DNA of 64,000 nucleotides from Methylovulum sp. (GCF_028687615.1 NZ_JAQTZU010000005.1:1-64000); one strand, 5' to 3'. Positions 47,583 to 57,704 are shown, counted from the first letter of the stretch. The notes: generated from the sequence alone by a model not told the origin. Translations and numbers: made by a program.

Positions 47583-48518
47583 ATGAAAAAAATCCCCGTC
47601 GGTATCAGCAGTTGCCTCTTGGGTGAAAATGTCCGTTTTGATGGCGGCCATAAGCGTGATTCCTATATCGTTGGGACATTGGGCGAATATTTTGATTTCC
47701 GCCCGTTTTGCCCCGAAGTGGCGATTGGCTTAGGCATACCCCGGCCAACAGTGCATCTGGTGAAAATCAACCGGCAAATCCGGTGCGTAGGCGGTAAAGA
47801 TACGGATAATGACGTGACGGAGCGTTTACAGGTTTACGCCTCGCAAGAACAAGCTGCATTTGCGGATTTATGTGGTTATATTTTAAAAAAAGATTCGCCT
47901 AGCTGCGGTATGGAGCGCGTAAAAGTGTTCACTGGCGGACAGCCGCGCAAAGAAGGCGTGGGCATTTATGCGGCGGAGATGATGCGTAATAATCCGCTTT
48001 TGCCCGTGGAAGAAGAAGGCCGCCTAGGCGATGCCAATTTGCGCGGGAACTTTATCCAGCGCGTAACTATTTTTTACCGCTGGAAACAATTGTTGGCAAA
48101 AGGCCTCACGGTGAATAGTTTGATGACCTTTCATACCCGGCATAAATTGATTATCATGAGCCACGCCGACGACCGTGAGTTAGGCCACAAACTGGCAGGT
48201 ATTACGAAAGACAATCTCGCCGCCGTAGCGGGGCAATACATCTCCCAGGTAATGGCATTGCTGAAAATTGTGGTTAATCGCGGCAATCATGTCAATGTCT
48301 TGCAGCATATCCAGGGTTATCTGAAAAAGGAGCTGTCCGCTGATGACAAAGCCGAATTGTGTGGACTCATCGAGCGTTACCGCAACGGTGAAGTGCCTCT
48401 GATCGTGCCGCTAACTTTACTCAAGCACAATTTCCGCAAGTCGCCAGACCCGTATATTGAAAATTCTTATTACCTGTCGCCCTATCCACAGGAATTACGT
48501 TTGCTTAACCCATTATGA
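47583..48518 (+). CDS. DUF523/DUF1722 protein (YbgA-like)
   Basis: 311 aa. N-terminal DUF523 (about 1-150) with SSCLLGENVRFDGGHKRD, FCPEVAIGLGIPRP and KKDSPSCGMERVKVF: three Cys positions that would bind an iron-sulfur cluster as in the thiouracil desulfurase TudS. The C-terminal DUF1722 (about 180-300) has YRWKQLLAKGL, FHTRHKLIIMSH and LLKHNFRKSPDPYIENSYYL. The substrate is unknown; a role in thiolated nucleobase metabolism is inferred only from TudS. Confidence 0.85.
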   Translation: MKKIPVGISSCLLGENVRFDGGHKRDSYIVGTLGEYFDFRPFCPEVAIGLGIPRPTVHLVKINRQIRCVGGKDTDNDVTERLQVYASQEQAAFADLCGYILKKDSPSCGMERVKVFTGGQPRKEGVGIYAAEMMRNNPLLPVEEEGRLGDANLRGNFIQRVTIFYRWKQLLAKGLTVNSLMTFHTRHKLIIMSHADDRELGHKLAGITKDNLAAVAGQYISQVMALLKIVVNRGNHVNVLQHIQGYLKKELSADDKAELCGLIERYRNGEVPLIVPLTLLKHNFRKSPDPYIENSYYLSPYPQELRLLNPL

Positions 48519-48652
48519 GCCAACCTACACTTTAAAGCTTGCGTGAACTCCATCACAAAAACCTCATTAGCTGCTTTTTACACCGCCGGTTGGCATACCG
48601 GCATGATACATTTCATTTTTCTCTCCTCTCTAGTTGAAAGTCTTTAAATATT

Positions 48653-49303
48653 ATGAATATACAACAAAAAGCACACCCTTGGCATGGTATCAGTTCAGGC
48701 GATAATCCACCGGTGATTGTGACCGCCTTTATCGAAATAGTCCCTTCAGATACCGTCAAGTATGAAATTGACAAAATCAGTGGTTATTTGAAAATTGACC
48801 GACCACAAAAATTTTCCAACACCGTCCCTACCCTTTACGGCTTTATCCCACAAACCTATTGTGCGGAAGAAGTTGCCGAATTCGCCGAATTAAAATCCGG
48901 CAAGCAGGTGGCTAAAGGTGACGGCGATCCCTTGGATATTTGCGTCCTCAGCGAGCGCACGGTCACGCATGGCAATATCATTTTGCAGGCGATCCCTATC
49001 GGCGGTTTCCGGTTGCTGGATAAAGGCGAAGCGGACGACAAAATCATCGCCGTCATGAAAGGCGATGAATTTTATCGCCAATGGAGCGATGTTTCAGACT
49101 GTCCTGAATCGTATATCAACCGTTTGAAACATTATTTTTTGACCTATAAAAACCTGCCAGGCGAACATAGCTCCTGTGAAATCACCAATGTCTATGGTCG
49201 TGAAGAAGCGCATGAAGTGATACGCCGTTCTATGCAGGATTATCAAAACCACTATGGTTGCAGCCCTTGGATTAAAAGGCGTTCTTCAGATAGCGTCGCT
49301 TAA
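48653..49303 (+). CDS. ppa: Inorganic pyrophosphatase (family I)
   Basis: 216 aa, cytosolic. The signature DGDPLDICVL binds Mg, with further acidic residues in EADDKIIAVMKGDEFY and KHYFLTYKN. The N-terminus is longer than in E. coli PPase and the FEY-like substrate segment reads KYEIDKISGYLKIDRP, a variant group of the family. A methanotroph with PPi-dependent phosphofructokinase may use PPi as an energy carrier, but no such gene is visible here. Confidence 0.9.
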   Translation: MNIQQKAHPWHGISSGDNPPVIVTAFIEIVPSDTVKYEIDKISGYLKIDRPQKFSNTVPTLYGFIPQTYCAEEVAEFAELKSGKQVAKGDGDPLDICVLSERTVTHGNIILQAIPIGGFRLLDKGEADDKIIAVMKGDEFYRQWSDVSDCPESYINRLKHYFLTYKNLPGEHSSCEITNVYGREEAHEVIRRSMQDYQNHYGCSPWIKRRSSDSVA

Positions 49304-49400
49304 GGGGATACAAAACCGGAACTTGGTTGGCAAATTGTAGAGGGCATCCACTCAAAACAGGATACCCGCTCAATTGCCATCCAGGAAACACTGGTTGACA

Positions 49401-50351
49401 TTAACCCAGCGCGTTATCTAGAAGCATCATGATGATAAAGCCGATCATCAGGGCAAAGGTCGCATAACGCGAACGTCCATTGGCATGGGTTTCGGGGATG
49501 ATTTCTTCACTGATGACAAACAACATGGCCCCGGCGGCAAAGCCCATTGCGATGGGCAATATCGGTTCAAAAATAGTCACCATCGTTATGCCCAGCAAAC
49601 CGCCAACGGGTTCGACCAAGCCGGTCAACGTGGCAATCCCTACCGCCCGCCAGCGGTTATAGCCCAATCCCACTAGCGGCAAAGCCACCGCCAAACCTTC
49701 GGGAATGTTTTGCAAGGCAATCGCCACGGCTAAAACCACGCCGTTGTTCATTTCCCCAGAACCAAAGCTGACCCCGACTGACATGCCTTCAGGGAAATTG
49801 TGGATGGTGATGGCGATAATGAACAGCCAGATTTTTTGCAATGAATTCACTTGCGTGTCAGAAACGCTGTCAAAATGCACATGCGGTAATTGACGGTCGG
49901 CATAATGCAGAAATAACGCCCCGACCAACATGCCAATGGAAACCACATAAATGCCATTGCCGGGCCAAATCAAATTACCGTAATTCATGCCCGGGACCAG
50001 CAACGAAAACGCCGTTGCCGCCAACATGACCCCCGCCGCCGCCCCCAACATCGTGTTGAAAAGATTGTTGGAGATATTTTTAAAAAACAGCGCGGGCAAT
50101 GCCCCTACACCCGTTGCCAAACCAGCGAGTATGCTGGCAAAAAAACCTATCACGACAATTCTGCCGAACATCAGGTAAAGGCTGCCGAACACCACTATTT
50201 GCGATAGCAAAAACAAGCCCGCCACCGTCGCCCAACGCTTTATGGGCGGCATAGCCAGCAGTTGTTGGTAATACGCAGTGGCTTGCAGCCGGACGATTTG
50301 GGTTTGCAGATAGCGTTGGCAATGGCTTGCCGTGTCGGTTATGAATGTCAT
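49401..50351 (-). CDS. ZIP-family divalent metal transporter
   Basis: 316 aa, eight or so helices. The ZIP metal-binding helices are clear: ITIHNFPEGMSVGVSFGSG and IALQNIPEGLAVALPL, with TGLVEPVGGLLG. An N-terminal extension carries an additional hydrophobic segment before the first core helix. It imports zinc, iron or similar ions. Alone on the minus strand, followed after 251 bp by the hydrogenase region. Confidence 0.9.
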   Translation of the reverse strand: MTFITDTASHCQRYLQTQIVRLQATAYYQQLLAMPPIKRWATVAGLFLLSQIVVFGSLYLMFGRIVVIGFFASILAGLATGVGALPALFFKNISNNLFNTMLGAAAGVMLAATAFSLLVPGMNYGNLIWPGNGIYVVSIGMLVGALFLHYADRQLPHVHFDSVSDTQVNSLQKIWLFIIAITIHNFPEGMSVGVSFGSGEMNNGVVLAVAIALQNIPEGLAVALPLVGLGYNRWRAVGIATLTGLVEPVGGLLGITMVTIFEPILPIAMGFAAGAMLFVISEEIIPETHANGRSRYATFALMIGFIIMMLLDNALG

Positions 50352-50486
50352 GGTATTACCTGTGTGGACGTGGGTTGGGCTAACGGGGCATTATATCCAA
50401 ATACCTGGGTTTGATGCGGTTATTGATGTCCAGGACGGCAAGCGTGGGATTACAACGCTGGGACGCGGTAAATGTTGCTCTGAGCA

Positions 50487-50573
50487 GGACAGGGTTTTGT
50501 AACCCCGTCCTAAACTTTTTAAGGTGCCGGTACCCCATTGAAACCTTAATGGAACGGGTAACAAACCCGTTCC
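50487..50573. repeat. Pair of hairpins between the ZIP and acetyltransferase genes
   Basis: GGACAGGGTT / AACCCCGTCC (50487-50510), followed by a T-run on the plus strand, and a perfect 9-bp stem GGAACGGGT / ACCCGTTCC (50551-50573). They lie just after the 3' end of the large minus-strand operon. No T-run follows on the minus strand, so they act, if at all, as mRNA 3' end protection. Confidence 0.5.
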
Positions 50574-50602
50574 AGCGTGGGGCATATAGTTTTACATCTG
50601 AT

Positions 50603-53284
50603 CTAAACCCGCAAATCCTTCACCACCCGCACCACCTCGACCGTATCAGCCACGGTTTCGACACTAAAGCCCAGTTTTTTCAGCAGCGACAACATGCCTG
50701 CGTTAGTCGCCAAGACTTCCGCTTCAAAAAACGTGATGCCTTTGTTTTTGGCGGTCTGCATCAAGGCGTTCATGAGTTTTGTGCCTATGCCTAAGCAATG
50801 GCAATCGTCCGCCACCACCAAGGCAAATTCGACCGAATGCCCGTCAGGATTTTTGATATAACGCCCCACGCCCAGTTCGTTGGGCATATTGGCATCTTCG
50901 GTCACGGCGACAAACGCCATTTCGCGGTCATAATCAATTTGCGTGAAGCGCACGATCATTTCCGGTGTCAATTCATGCAAGGCTTGGCGGAAACGGAAGT
51001 GTTTGGTTTTTTCCGACAAACGGCTGACAAAATCCTTTTCCATCACGGCGTCTTCGGGGCGGATGGGGCGGATGGTGATGTTGGTGCCGTTGGTCAGTTG
51101 GTGATGCTGGGCCAGTTCATGCGGATAAGGATGTATCGCCATGTGCGCGTAACGGGTCAGTTGGTGCGAGACTTCGGCTTTGATACGCGCATCGACGGCA
51201 ACCGCGCCGTGTTCGTCAACAATCAGCGGGTTGATGTCCAGCTCCAAGATCTCCGGCAATTCGCTGACCATCGTTGAGACATTCAGCAACACGTCGACCA
51301 AGGCTTGGGGGTTAGCGGGCGGCAGTTGCCGGAAAGCTTGCAAATATTTTGCGGCTTTGGTTTTCGCCAGCATTTGCTCGACCATGTAAGCGTTCAACGG
51401 CGGCAACGCGACCGCGCTGTCTTTTAAGATTTCCACCATCGTGCCGCCCAGACCGACGCTGATGGCCGGGCCGAACACCGGATCCCTGACCACGCCTATC
51501 ATGATTTCCCGTCCGCTAGTCGATTTGAACATCGGCTCGACCGTCATGCCGACTTCTGTGATTTCAGGATGCTTTTGTTTGATGGCGGCTTCCATTTCGA
51601 CGAAGTGGCGCGATATGTCCAGCACGCTGCCGATGTTCAGGCGCACACCGCCAATATCGGATTTATGGCTGAATTCCGCCATATTGACTTTCAGCACCAC
51701 CGGAAAACCCATCGTTTCGGCGGCGATCATCGCGTCTTTGGCACTGGAGACTTTGATAGTTTGCGTCACTTTGATATGGAACGCCGCCAATACCGCTTTC
51801 GCTTCCTGTGCGGTCAGCACTTGGCGGCCTTCTGACAACACGCGCTCGATGATCAACCTCGCCCCTGCCACATCCGGCGTTGCCAGATCGTCGCCCGGCA
51901 TAGGGATTTGTTTCAAGAGGATTTGGTTTTGCATGTAATGCGCCAGAAAAGAAAACGCATCCACCGCCACTTCCGGCGTACTGAAGTGCGCGACATTGCT
52001 GTTGGCGAACAGGTTGCGGCCTTCCTGCACCCGCGCCCCGCCTGTCCAGGTCGCCAATACCGGTTTTGTGCTGGCTTTCGCGCCGTCGATAATGCTGTGC
52101 GCGACTTGGGTGGGGTTGGTCATCGCTTGCGGGGTCAGTATCACCAGAATGCCGTCGATGTTGTCATCGGCGAGGCACACGTCCAAGGCTTGTTGGTAAC
52201 GTTCGGACGTGGCGTCGCCCAGAATATCGACCGGATTGGCGTGTGACCAATGCGGCGGCAACACGGCGTTTAGGGCGGTGATGCTGGCTTCGCCCAGTTC
52301 CGCCATTTTCACGCCGACATCTTCGGCGCGGTCGGTCGCCATCACGCCGGGGCCGCCCGCGTTGGTGATGATGGCGAGACGGTTGTCCTTCACGACATAG
52401 TTGTTCGCCAAAATCCGCGCCGCCGAAAACAGTTCGGTGATGCTATAGGCCCGCACCACGCCGGCCCTTGCAATCGCCGCATCGAACACATGGTCGCCGC
52501 CGACCATCGCCCCCGTATGTGACATCGCCGCCTTGCAACCCGCTTCGTGGCGGCCGGATTTGATCAGGATCACGGGCTTCAAACGCGCCGCCGCTTTAAG
52601 GCCGCTCAAGAAGCGGCGGGCATCGCGTATGCCTTCGACGTACATCAAAATCCCTGTGGTTTTGCTGTCGGTCGCCAGATAATCCAACACCTCGCCAAAA
52701 TCAATATCCGCCGCCCCACCCATGGACACCACGGTGGAAAAGCCGATGTCCTGGGATTTGGCCCAATCCAAAATTGCCGTACATACCGCACCGGATTGCG
52801 ATAACAGGGCCAAACTACCGTCTTTAACAACGCCGTCGCCAAACGTGGCGTTCAGGTGCCCGCTAGGACGGACAACCCCCAAACAGTTAGGGCCGATGAG
52901 GCGGATGCTGTAACGGTGGGCAATATCCAGCACTTCCTGTTGCAGGCGTTTGCCTTCGTCGCCCAGTTCGCCAAAGCCGGCGGTGATGATGATGATGGAG
53001 GTGACGTTTTTTTCGCCGCATTGGCGGACTATGCCGGGTACGCTGGGCGCGGGTGTGGCGATTACGACCAAATCCAAGTCTTCGGGGACGGACATCAAGT
53101 CAGGATAGGCTTTTAAACCCAACAACGTCTCGCGTTTATTGTTGACCGGATACAGCCCGCCTTTGAATTCGGCTTCCAGCATATTCAGCAACAGCCGATA
53201 GCCCACGCTGTCTTCGCGCTCGGATGCACCAACGATGGCGACAGTTTTAGGGGTAAAGAAACGGCTTAAATAATGTGGGCCCAT
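50603..53284 (-). CDS. pat: NDP-forming acyl-CoA synthetase fused to a GNAT (protein lysine acetyltransferase, Pat/YfiQ-like)
   Basis: 893 aa. The N-terminal part is an acyl-CoA synthetase-like module (CoA-binding VAIVGASEREDSVGYRLLLN, GPNCLGVVRPSG, LLSQSGAVCTAILDWA). A middle ATP-grasp follows (FPVVLKVNMAEFSHKSDIGGVRLNI). The last 170 residues are a GNAT acetyltransferase (LVVADDCHCLGIGTKLMNALM). Pat/YfiQ proteins acetylate acetyl-CoA synthetase and other enzymes. The catalytic His of the synthetase module is replaced by Asn in the region LINAGG/ITNAGGPG, as usual for Pat. It lies 62 bp after hoxW, same strand, and may be cotranscribed. RBS GGAG is clear. Confidence 0.88.
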   Translation of the reverse strand: MGPHYLSRFFTPKTVAIVGASEREDSVGYRLLLNMLEAEFKGGLYPVNNKRETLLGLKAYPDLMSVPEDLDLVVIATPAPSVPGIVRQCGEKNVTSIIIITAGFGELGDEGKRLQQEVLDIAHRYSIRLIGPNCLGVVRPSGHLNATFGDGVVKDGSLALLSQSGAVCTAILDWAKSQDIGFSTVVSMGGAADIDFGEVLDYLATDSKTTGILMYVEGIRDARRFLSGLKAAARLKPVILIKSGRHEAGCKAAMSHTGAMVGGDHVFDAAIARAGVVRAYSITELFSAARILANNYVVKDNRLAIITNAGGPGVMATDRAEDVGVKMAELGEASITALNAVLPPHWSHANPVDILGDATSERYQQALDVCLADDNIDGILVILTPQAMTNPTQVAHSIIDGAKASTKPVLATWTGGARVQEGRNLFANSNVAHFSTPEVAVDAFSFLAHYMQNQILLKQIPMPGDDLATPDVAGARLIIERVLSEGRQVLTAQEAKAVLAAFHIKVTQTIKVSSAKDAMIAAETMGFPVVLKVNMAEFSHKSDIGGVRLNIGSVLDISRHFVEMEAAIKQKHPEITEVGMTVEPMFKSTSGREIMIGVVRDPVFGPAISVGLGGTMVEILKDSAVALPPLNAYMVEQMLAKTKAAKYLQAFRQLPPANPQALVDVLLNVSTMVSELPEILELDINPLIVDEHGAVAVDARIKAEVSHQLTRYAHMAIHPYPHELAQHHQLTNGTNITIRPIRPEDAVMEKDFVSRLSEKTKHFRFRQALHELTPEMIVRFTQIDYDREMAFVAVTEDANMPNELGVGRYIKNPDGHSVEFALVVADDCHCLGIGTKLMNALMQTAKNKGITFFEAEVLATNAGMLSLLKKLGFSVETVADTVEVVRVVKDLRV

Positions 53285-53346
53285 GGTTGCTCCGTAATAA
53301 AAAGGGTAAATGAATTAAGGGTAGCATTTTTGTGGTTTTTGCCGGA

Positions 53347-53850
53347 TTAAATTTTAACGTTTGTATATTGCCGCCACACCGAAACATCCAAATCAGCCAA
53401 CAATTTTTCGACAAACGTGCAAGCCGCCGCCAAATGCCGCGCCGCCGCCACGCTCAATCCCTCACCCAACTCAAACGACTCACCTTTGATGCTCAACAAA
53501 AAACACGGCGGGGGAGCTTGTTTTTTTATGTTTTGGTAAACATCCAATACGGCCGCCGGATTCATGGCATGAGTGGTATAACTGTCGTCCCTGGCAGGTG
53601 CAAGTTCAGTAAAATCAAAGGCATTGGTGCAAGCCACCGACGCATCGACAAACAATACCAACCCACGATGTTCCAAATCCAATGCGTGTTCAATCTGCAA
53701 TTGAAAATCTGACAAAATATCCACGAAGCGCGAAACCTGTTGTGCATTTTCTTCAAGATATTCCAACAACAACGGCCCTAAGGCATCATCGCCACGGCTG
53801 AGGTTGCCGTAGCCAAAAATTAAAACCGGCTTGGTTTCAGACACGCTCAA
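53347..53850 (-). CDS. hoxW: [NiFe]-hydrogenase maturation protease
   Basis: 167 aa. HycI/HybD-type protease: the N-terminal LIFGYGNLSRGDDALGP includes the Ni-sensing Asp, and LVLFVDASVA the second acidic residue; a late His region is in HAMNPAAVL. It cleaves the C-terminal tail of HoxH after Ni insertion. It overlaps hoxH by 14 bp if the TTG at 53850 is used, or by 8 bp if the GTG at 53844 is the start. Confidence 0.88.
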   Translation of the reverse strand: MSVSETKPVLIFGYGNLSRGDDALGPLLLEYLEENAQQVSRFVDILSDFQLQIEHALDLEHRGLVLFVDASVACTNAFDFTELAPARDDSYTTHAMNPAAVLDVYQNIKKQAPPPCFLLSIKGESFELGEGLSVAAARHLAAACTFVEKLLADLDVSVWRQYTNVKI

Positions 53851-55330
53851 TGTCGCCGTTGCCGTGTTTGACCAATTTGTCGATTAACGCGCCACCCGCA
53901 TCTATCAATTCCAATTGCAAGGGCATTTTGCCAACCGCATGGGTGGCGCAAGACAAGCACGGGTCATAGGCCCGTATCGCCACTTCCAGATTGTTCAGCA
54001 GCGGCTCGGTCAATTCCCGCCCGGACAGATATTCCGCCGCGACCTGGCGCACAGATTCGTTCATGCCCATATTGTTGCTGGTCGTCGAGACAATCAGGTT
54101 GGCTTTAGTGACGATGTCGTTTTCATCGACTTGGTAATGGTGGAACAAGGTGCCGCGCGGGGCTTCGATCACGCCTATGCCTTCGTAACGTTTTTCGCCG
54201 TGAGCCACCAGTTCGCCGCCCAACAGATCGGCATCGTGCAACAGTCCCTTGATGCTTTCCGCGCAATGCAGGAGTTCAATCAAGCGCGCCCAATGGAAGG
54301 CCAAGGTACTGTGTACCATCGCCTCGGGGCTATGGGCTTTAAATTCCATCCGCGCCGCTTCCGCCAATGGTGTATTGATATAATCGCAGTTGTTCACCCG
54401 AGCCAAGGGCCCGACGCGGTACCAACCTTCTTCCTTGCCCAGCGACAACAGGTAAGGGAATTTCATATACGTCCACGAACGCACTTCCTCGTGTATCAAG
54501 TCGTTATAACGGCAATAATCGAAATGGTCGGTGATGGTTCCGCCAGCGGCATTTTTGGCGCGGATACCGCCGTGGTACAGTTCCAACGCACCGTCTGGCT
54601 TGACCAATCCCAGGTAATTGCTGCGGATGGTCGCAAAATCATCGTAATACGGCAGATTGGCACAGTGGACTTTTTTGATCAAAGCCACCGAATCAACAGC
54701 CCATTGGATGATTTGATCAATATCCGCCAGCAGATAATCGCGCTCTTCTTTGCTCAAGGCCTTGTTCATGCCGCCCGCAATCGCGCCCGTGCCATGCACC
54801 CGTTTGCCGGACACCATACGGATCACTTCCTGCCCGTATTTGCGCATCTTCACGCCTTGTACGCCAATATCGGGATAATCCGCCAACACCGCGATGATGT
54901 TGCGCTTGCCGATGTCGCTTTCAAACCCGAACAATAAATCCGGGCTGGACAAATGGAAAAAATGCAGCGCGTGCGATTGCAACACTTGCCCGAAATGCAG
55001 CAAACGGCGCAGTTTGTCGGCGGATACGGGCAGGTTTTCCGGGTCAACGCCGACCAATTGGTCGATGGCTTTTGCCGCAGCCAAATGATGGCTGACCGGG
55101 CAAATCCCGCATAAACGCTGGACTAAAACCGGCAATTCCCAATACGGGCGGCCCTGGATAAAACGCTCGAAGCCACGGAATTCCACAATATGCAGACGGG
55201 CTTGCTGGACTTTGTTGTTTTCGTCCAGCAACAAGCTGACTTTGCCATGCCCTTCCACGCGCGAGACAGGATCAACAACGACACGTTTCAAATTGTCACG
55301 GTTTGGGGCGGTTTCTAAATGTTCGTACAT
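53837..55330 (-). CDS. hoxH: NAD-reducing [NiFe] hydrogenase large subunit
   Basis: 497 aa. The NiFe site Cys pairs are Cys74/Cys77 in RLCGICPVSHH and Cys458/Cys461 in DPCLSCATHA. The C-terminal 33 residues after His464 would be cleaved by HoxW, and are present here. Group 3d type by its HoxFU partners. The 5' flank (55331-55495) separates it from a glycosyltransferase-like gene placed between hoxY and hoxH. Confidence 0.95.
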   Translation of the reverse strand: MYEHLETAPNRDNLKRVVVDPVSRVEGHGKVSLLLDENNKVQQARLHIVEFRGFERFIQGRPYWELPVLVQRLCGICPVSHHLAAAKAIDQLVGVDPENLPVSADKLRRLLHFGQVLQSHALHFFHLSSPDLLFGFESDIGKRNIIAVLADYPDIGVQGVKMRKYGQEVIRMVSGKRVHGTGAIAGGMNKALSKEERDYLLADIDQIIQWAVDSVALIKKVHCANLPYYDDFATIRSNYLGLVKPDGALELYHGGIRAKNAAGGTITDHFDYCRYNDLIHEEVRSWTYMKFPYLLSLGKEEGWYRVGPLARVNNCDYINTPLAEAARMEFKAHSPEAMVHSTLAFHWARLIELLHCAESIKGLLHDADLLGGELVAHGEKRYEGIGVIEAPRGTLFHHYQVDENDIVTKANLIVSTTSNNMGMNESVRQVAAEYLSGRELTEPLLNNLEVAIRAYDPCLSCATHAVGKMPLQLELIDAGGALIDKLVKHGNGDIERV

Positions 55331-55495
55331 GGTTGTTTCTTCCGGTTAGTGGTCGCAACCCAATATCTTATAGTTAAGATTTAATTGGATTTAAATTCAT
55401 TTTCAATAGGATAATTAGTTATCCAGTGCCATTTGGATCAAAACTTATACTTTATATAAAAGCATTATGGCTTCTCATAGCCGACAATGTAACTG

Positions 55496-56278
55496 TCATA
55501 GCAATTCTGAAAAAATTCCAAGCATCCTATCCATTAAAGGCCTTGCCCATTCCAATGACCCATCAATTTCCAAATCAATCTGTTTACAACGGTGCACATA
55601 ACATTCGACGCCACTGCTTAATTTTTGCTGTGATGAAAAATCACCCTTCAGAAGTTGTTCCAAAAATATAGTCGATGTTGGATTTTTATTAGTTACCGAC
55701 CAGTATTCGTTAATGATTTTTTTTGAATTTCGACTCTCCAAAAAACCATCGGCACCGCCGTGTTGTGATACGGTAATAAAATTCTCAGGCGTTTTAGCAA
55801 GATACTGCCCGGTAATTGCGTAATTGTTGGTGAAGCAATAGCCATCAATATTACGCCGCACTATGATTTTTTCTCTATGCGTACCAAAGGCGACAGATCC
55901 CCAAACAATGCCACCAACTTGATCGCTATGGTCAACATTTGCTAAAAGGCTGGTGATTTTTGGGTGGACCCAATCATCATCATCGGTAAAAAAATAAAAA
56001 CTTTTCTCAGAAACCAAAGACTCAGGTGGTTCAAGGCCATTGAACAACTCAGCATCTTCAACCATAGCGAAGTTGGATAAAGCAATTTCTTTTATTTCTT
56101 GACGGATATCGATAAAAGAACGTTTGAAGGTTTTATTCCAAAGGTCTGCCGACAGGTTCACCTGTTCAGGCGGACGCCCCATGAGAGCACAAAACTCCCG
56201 TGATTGTTTTCTAAATTCGCTATCTGAAATAGATTTCCAATCTGGACTTTGGCGCAAAAAAATATAGGTTTTTGACAT
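55496..56278 (-). CDS. Putative glycosyltransferase-like protein inserted in the hox operon
   Basis: 260 aa, soluble. FYFFTDDDDWVHPKITSLL resembles the nucleotide-sugar or metal-binding acidic motif of GT-A enzymes, and the rest (HGGADGFLESRNSKKIINEYW) suits a nucleotide-sugar-binding fold. I know no hydrogenase-related role for such a protein. Its AT-richer composition and position between hoxY and hoxH suggest a later insertion. An inverted repeat (CAAGCCCTTC / GAAGGGCTTG) lies at about 56313-56340 beside it. The call is tentative. Confidence 0.5.
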   Translation of the reverse strand: MSKTYIFLRQSPDWKSISDSEFRKQSREFCALMGRPPEQVNLSADLWNKTFKRSFIDIRQEIKEIALSNFAMVEDAELFNGLEPPESLVSEKSFYFFTDDDDWVHPKITSLLANVDHSDQVGGIVWGSVAFGTHREKIIVRRNIDGYCFTNNYAITGQYLAKTPENFITVSQHGGADGFLESRNSKKIINEYWSVTNKNPTSTIFLEQLLKGDFSSQQKLSSGVECYVHRCKQIDLEIDGSLEWARPLMDRMLGIFSELL

Positions 56279-56356
56279 GAAAATGGCCTATTTTATTTTT
56301 TGTTCAAGCCCTTCTCCTTGAAAAAAGGGAAGGGCTTGAGAGTTGCCACTAAAACC

Positions 56357-56896
56357 TCAATCATAATGCACCAACTCATAATCCAATTCCGGCTCCCTGC
56401 CTTCCAACAAATCGGTCAAAAACTTCCAGAACACATCGGCAGATGGCGGACAGCCGGGCAGGTAGTAGTCAATTTTCACCACTTCATGAATCGGGCGCAC
56501 TTTGTCCAACAATAAGGGCAATTCCACATCGCTGGGGATTTGCGGGTTTTCGACACCTATGCCGTCCAGATAAGCTTCGTTCAGGCATTCTTCCAGCGGG
56601 ATGAAATTGCGCATCGCAGGCAGGCCGCCGTTGATGGCGCACGCCCCCACCGCAACCAGAATTTTGCAGTTTTTGCGGAATTCGCGCAGGGTATGGACGT
56701 TTTCGGAATTGCACACGCCGCCTTCAATCAGGCCGATGTCGCAATTACTGGCGTGTTCAATGTCGGTGATCGGCGAGCGGTCGAATTCGACCAATTCGGC
56801 GAGGGCGACCAGGCGTTCGTCCAAATCCAGAAACGACATGTGGCAGCCGAAGCAGCCCGCCAGTGAGGTGGTTGCGACGCGGATTTTATTCGCCAT
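56357..56896 (-). CDS. hoxY: NAD-reducing hydrogenase small subunit
   Basis: 179 aa. It binds the proximal [4Fe-4S] cluster: Cys in SLAGCFGCHMS, later GGVCNSENVH, VAVGACAINGG and YLPGCPPSA. The start is the ATG at 56894-56896 (RBS GGAGC), which overlaps the hoxU stop by 11 bp; a frame extending upstream is not used. Partner of HoxH. Confidence 0.94.
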   Translation of the reverse strand: MANKIRVATTSLAGCFGCHMSFLDLDERLVALAELVEFDRSPITDIEHASNCDIGLIEGGVCNSENVHTLREFRKNCKILVAVGACAINGGLPAMRNFIPLEECLNEAYLDGIGVENPQIPSDVELPLLLDKVRPIHEVVKIDYYLPGCPPSADVFWKFLTDLLEGREPELDYELVHYD

Positions 56897-57704
56897 GATG
56901 TTGCTCCGAGACGACTGCCAAGGATGGTGGCCGCGACTGCTCCCGGCAGTCGTCGGCATTTCCTTCATCCATGAAGGTCAGAAGTGCCTCATCCGGTCGG
57001 GAACCGGATGAGGCCAGGCTGATTTCGTCAATTTGCTGATGGTCGTACAGACGCTGGCCTATCGGCACTTGGTAGCCGGTACGTTTGATTAAAATCGCGC
57101 CGGTCGGGCAGACATGCGCGGCTTGGTCGTTCTTGTCCAAATTGGTGTCTTTCAAGTGGCCGCTTATCGAGTTGACGATCAGGTGCTTGTTGATGCCGCG
57201 CCCTGCAATAGCGAACACGTCTTTGCCGTCGTGCTCGCGGCTGGCACGCACGCACAGGGTGCAAAAGATGCAGCGGTTGTGGTCGATGAGCACATCGGGA
57301 TGCGATGCGTCCACTTCGCGGTGCGGATAAAACAGCGGGAAATGGTCATCGAGCATGTTCAAATGATAGGCCACGGCTTGCAGTTGGCAGTTGCCGGATT
57401 TTTCACAGGACGGGCAAAAATGGTTGCCTTCAACGAACAACATTTGGGTGATTTTTTTGCGGTCATCGGTCAGTTCTTTGGTGTTGTTCAACACGTCCTG
57501 GCCTTCGGCGGCGGGGAAGGTGCAGGCGGAACAGTTGCGTCCGTTGACTTTGACGGTGCAGAGTTTGCAACTGCCATGCGGCGTGAATTCGGGATGGTGG
57601 CAAAGATGCGGGATGTACACGCCCGCCGCCGTTGCCGCCTGCATGATGGTTTGCCCGTCTTCAAACGGGATGGTTTTGCCGTCTAGGGTGATGGTTTTAG
57701 TCAT
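56886..57704 (-). CDS. hoxU: NAD-reducing hydrogenase iron-sulfur subunit
   Basis: 272 aa, NuoG-N-terminal-like. It has a [2Fe-2S] ferredoxin domain (CKLCTVKVNGRNCSACTFPA), the NuoG His-Cys cluster region (NHFCPSCEKSGNCQLQ) and a 4Fe-4S motif (NRCIFCTLCVRASREHDGKDV). It links HoxF to HoxYH. The start is the ATG at 57702-57704 with AGAGG upstream; it overlaps the stop of the small membrane gene by 8 bp. Confidence 0.93.
   Translation of the reverse strand: MTKTITLDGKTIPFEDGQTIMQAATAAGVYIPHLCHHPEFTPHGSCKLCTVKVNGRNCSACTFPAAEGQDVLNNTKELTDDRKKITQMLFVEGNHFCPSCEKSGNCQLQAVAYHLNMLDDHFPLFYPHREVDASHPDVLIDHNRCIFCTLCVRASREHDGKDVFAIAGRGINKHLIVNSISGHLKDTNLDKNDQAAHVCPTGAILIKRTGYQVPIGQRLYDHQQIDEISLASSGSRPDEALLTFMDEGNADDCREQSRPPSLAVVSEQHHGE

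Noticed and set aside
54000-54937. A 340-codon plus-strand frame opposite hoxH and similar long antisense frames opposite chpA, ppsA and pat
   Set aside because: Shadow frames of strongly coding genes; the sense products carry clear family motifs.
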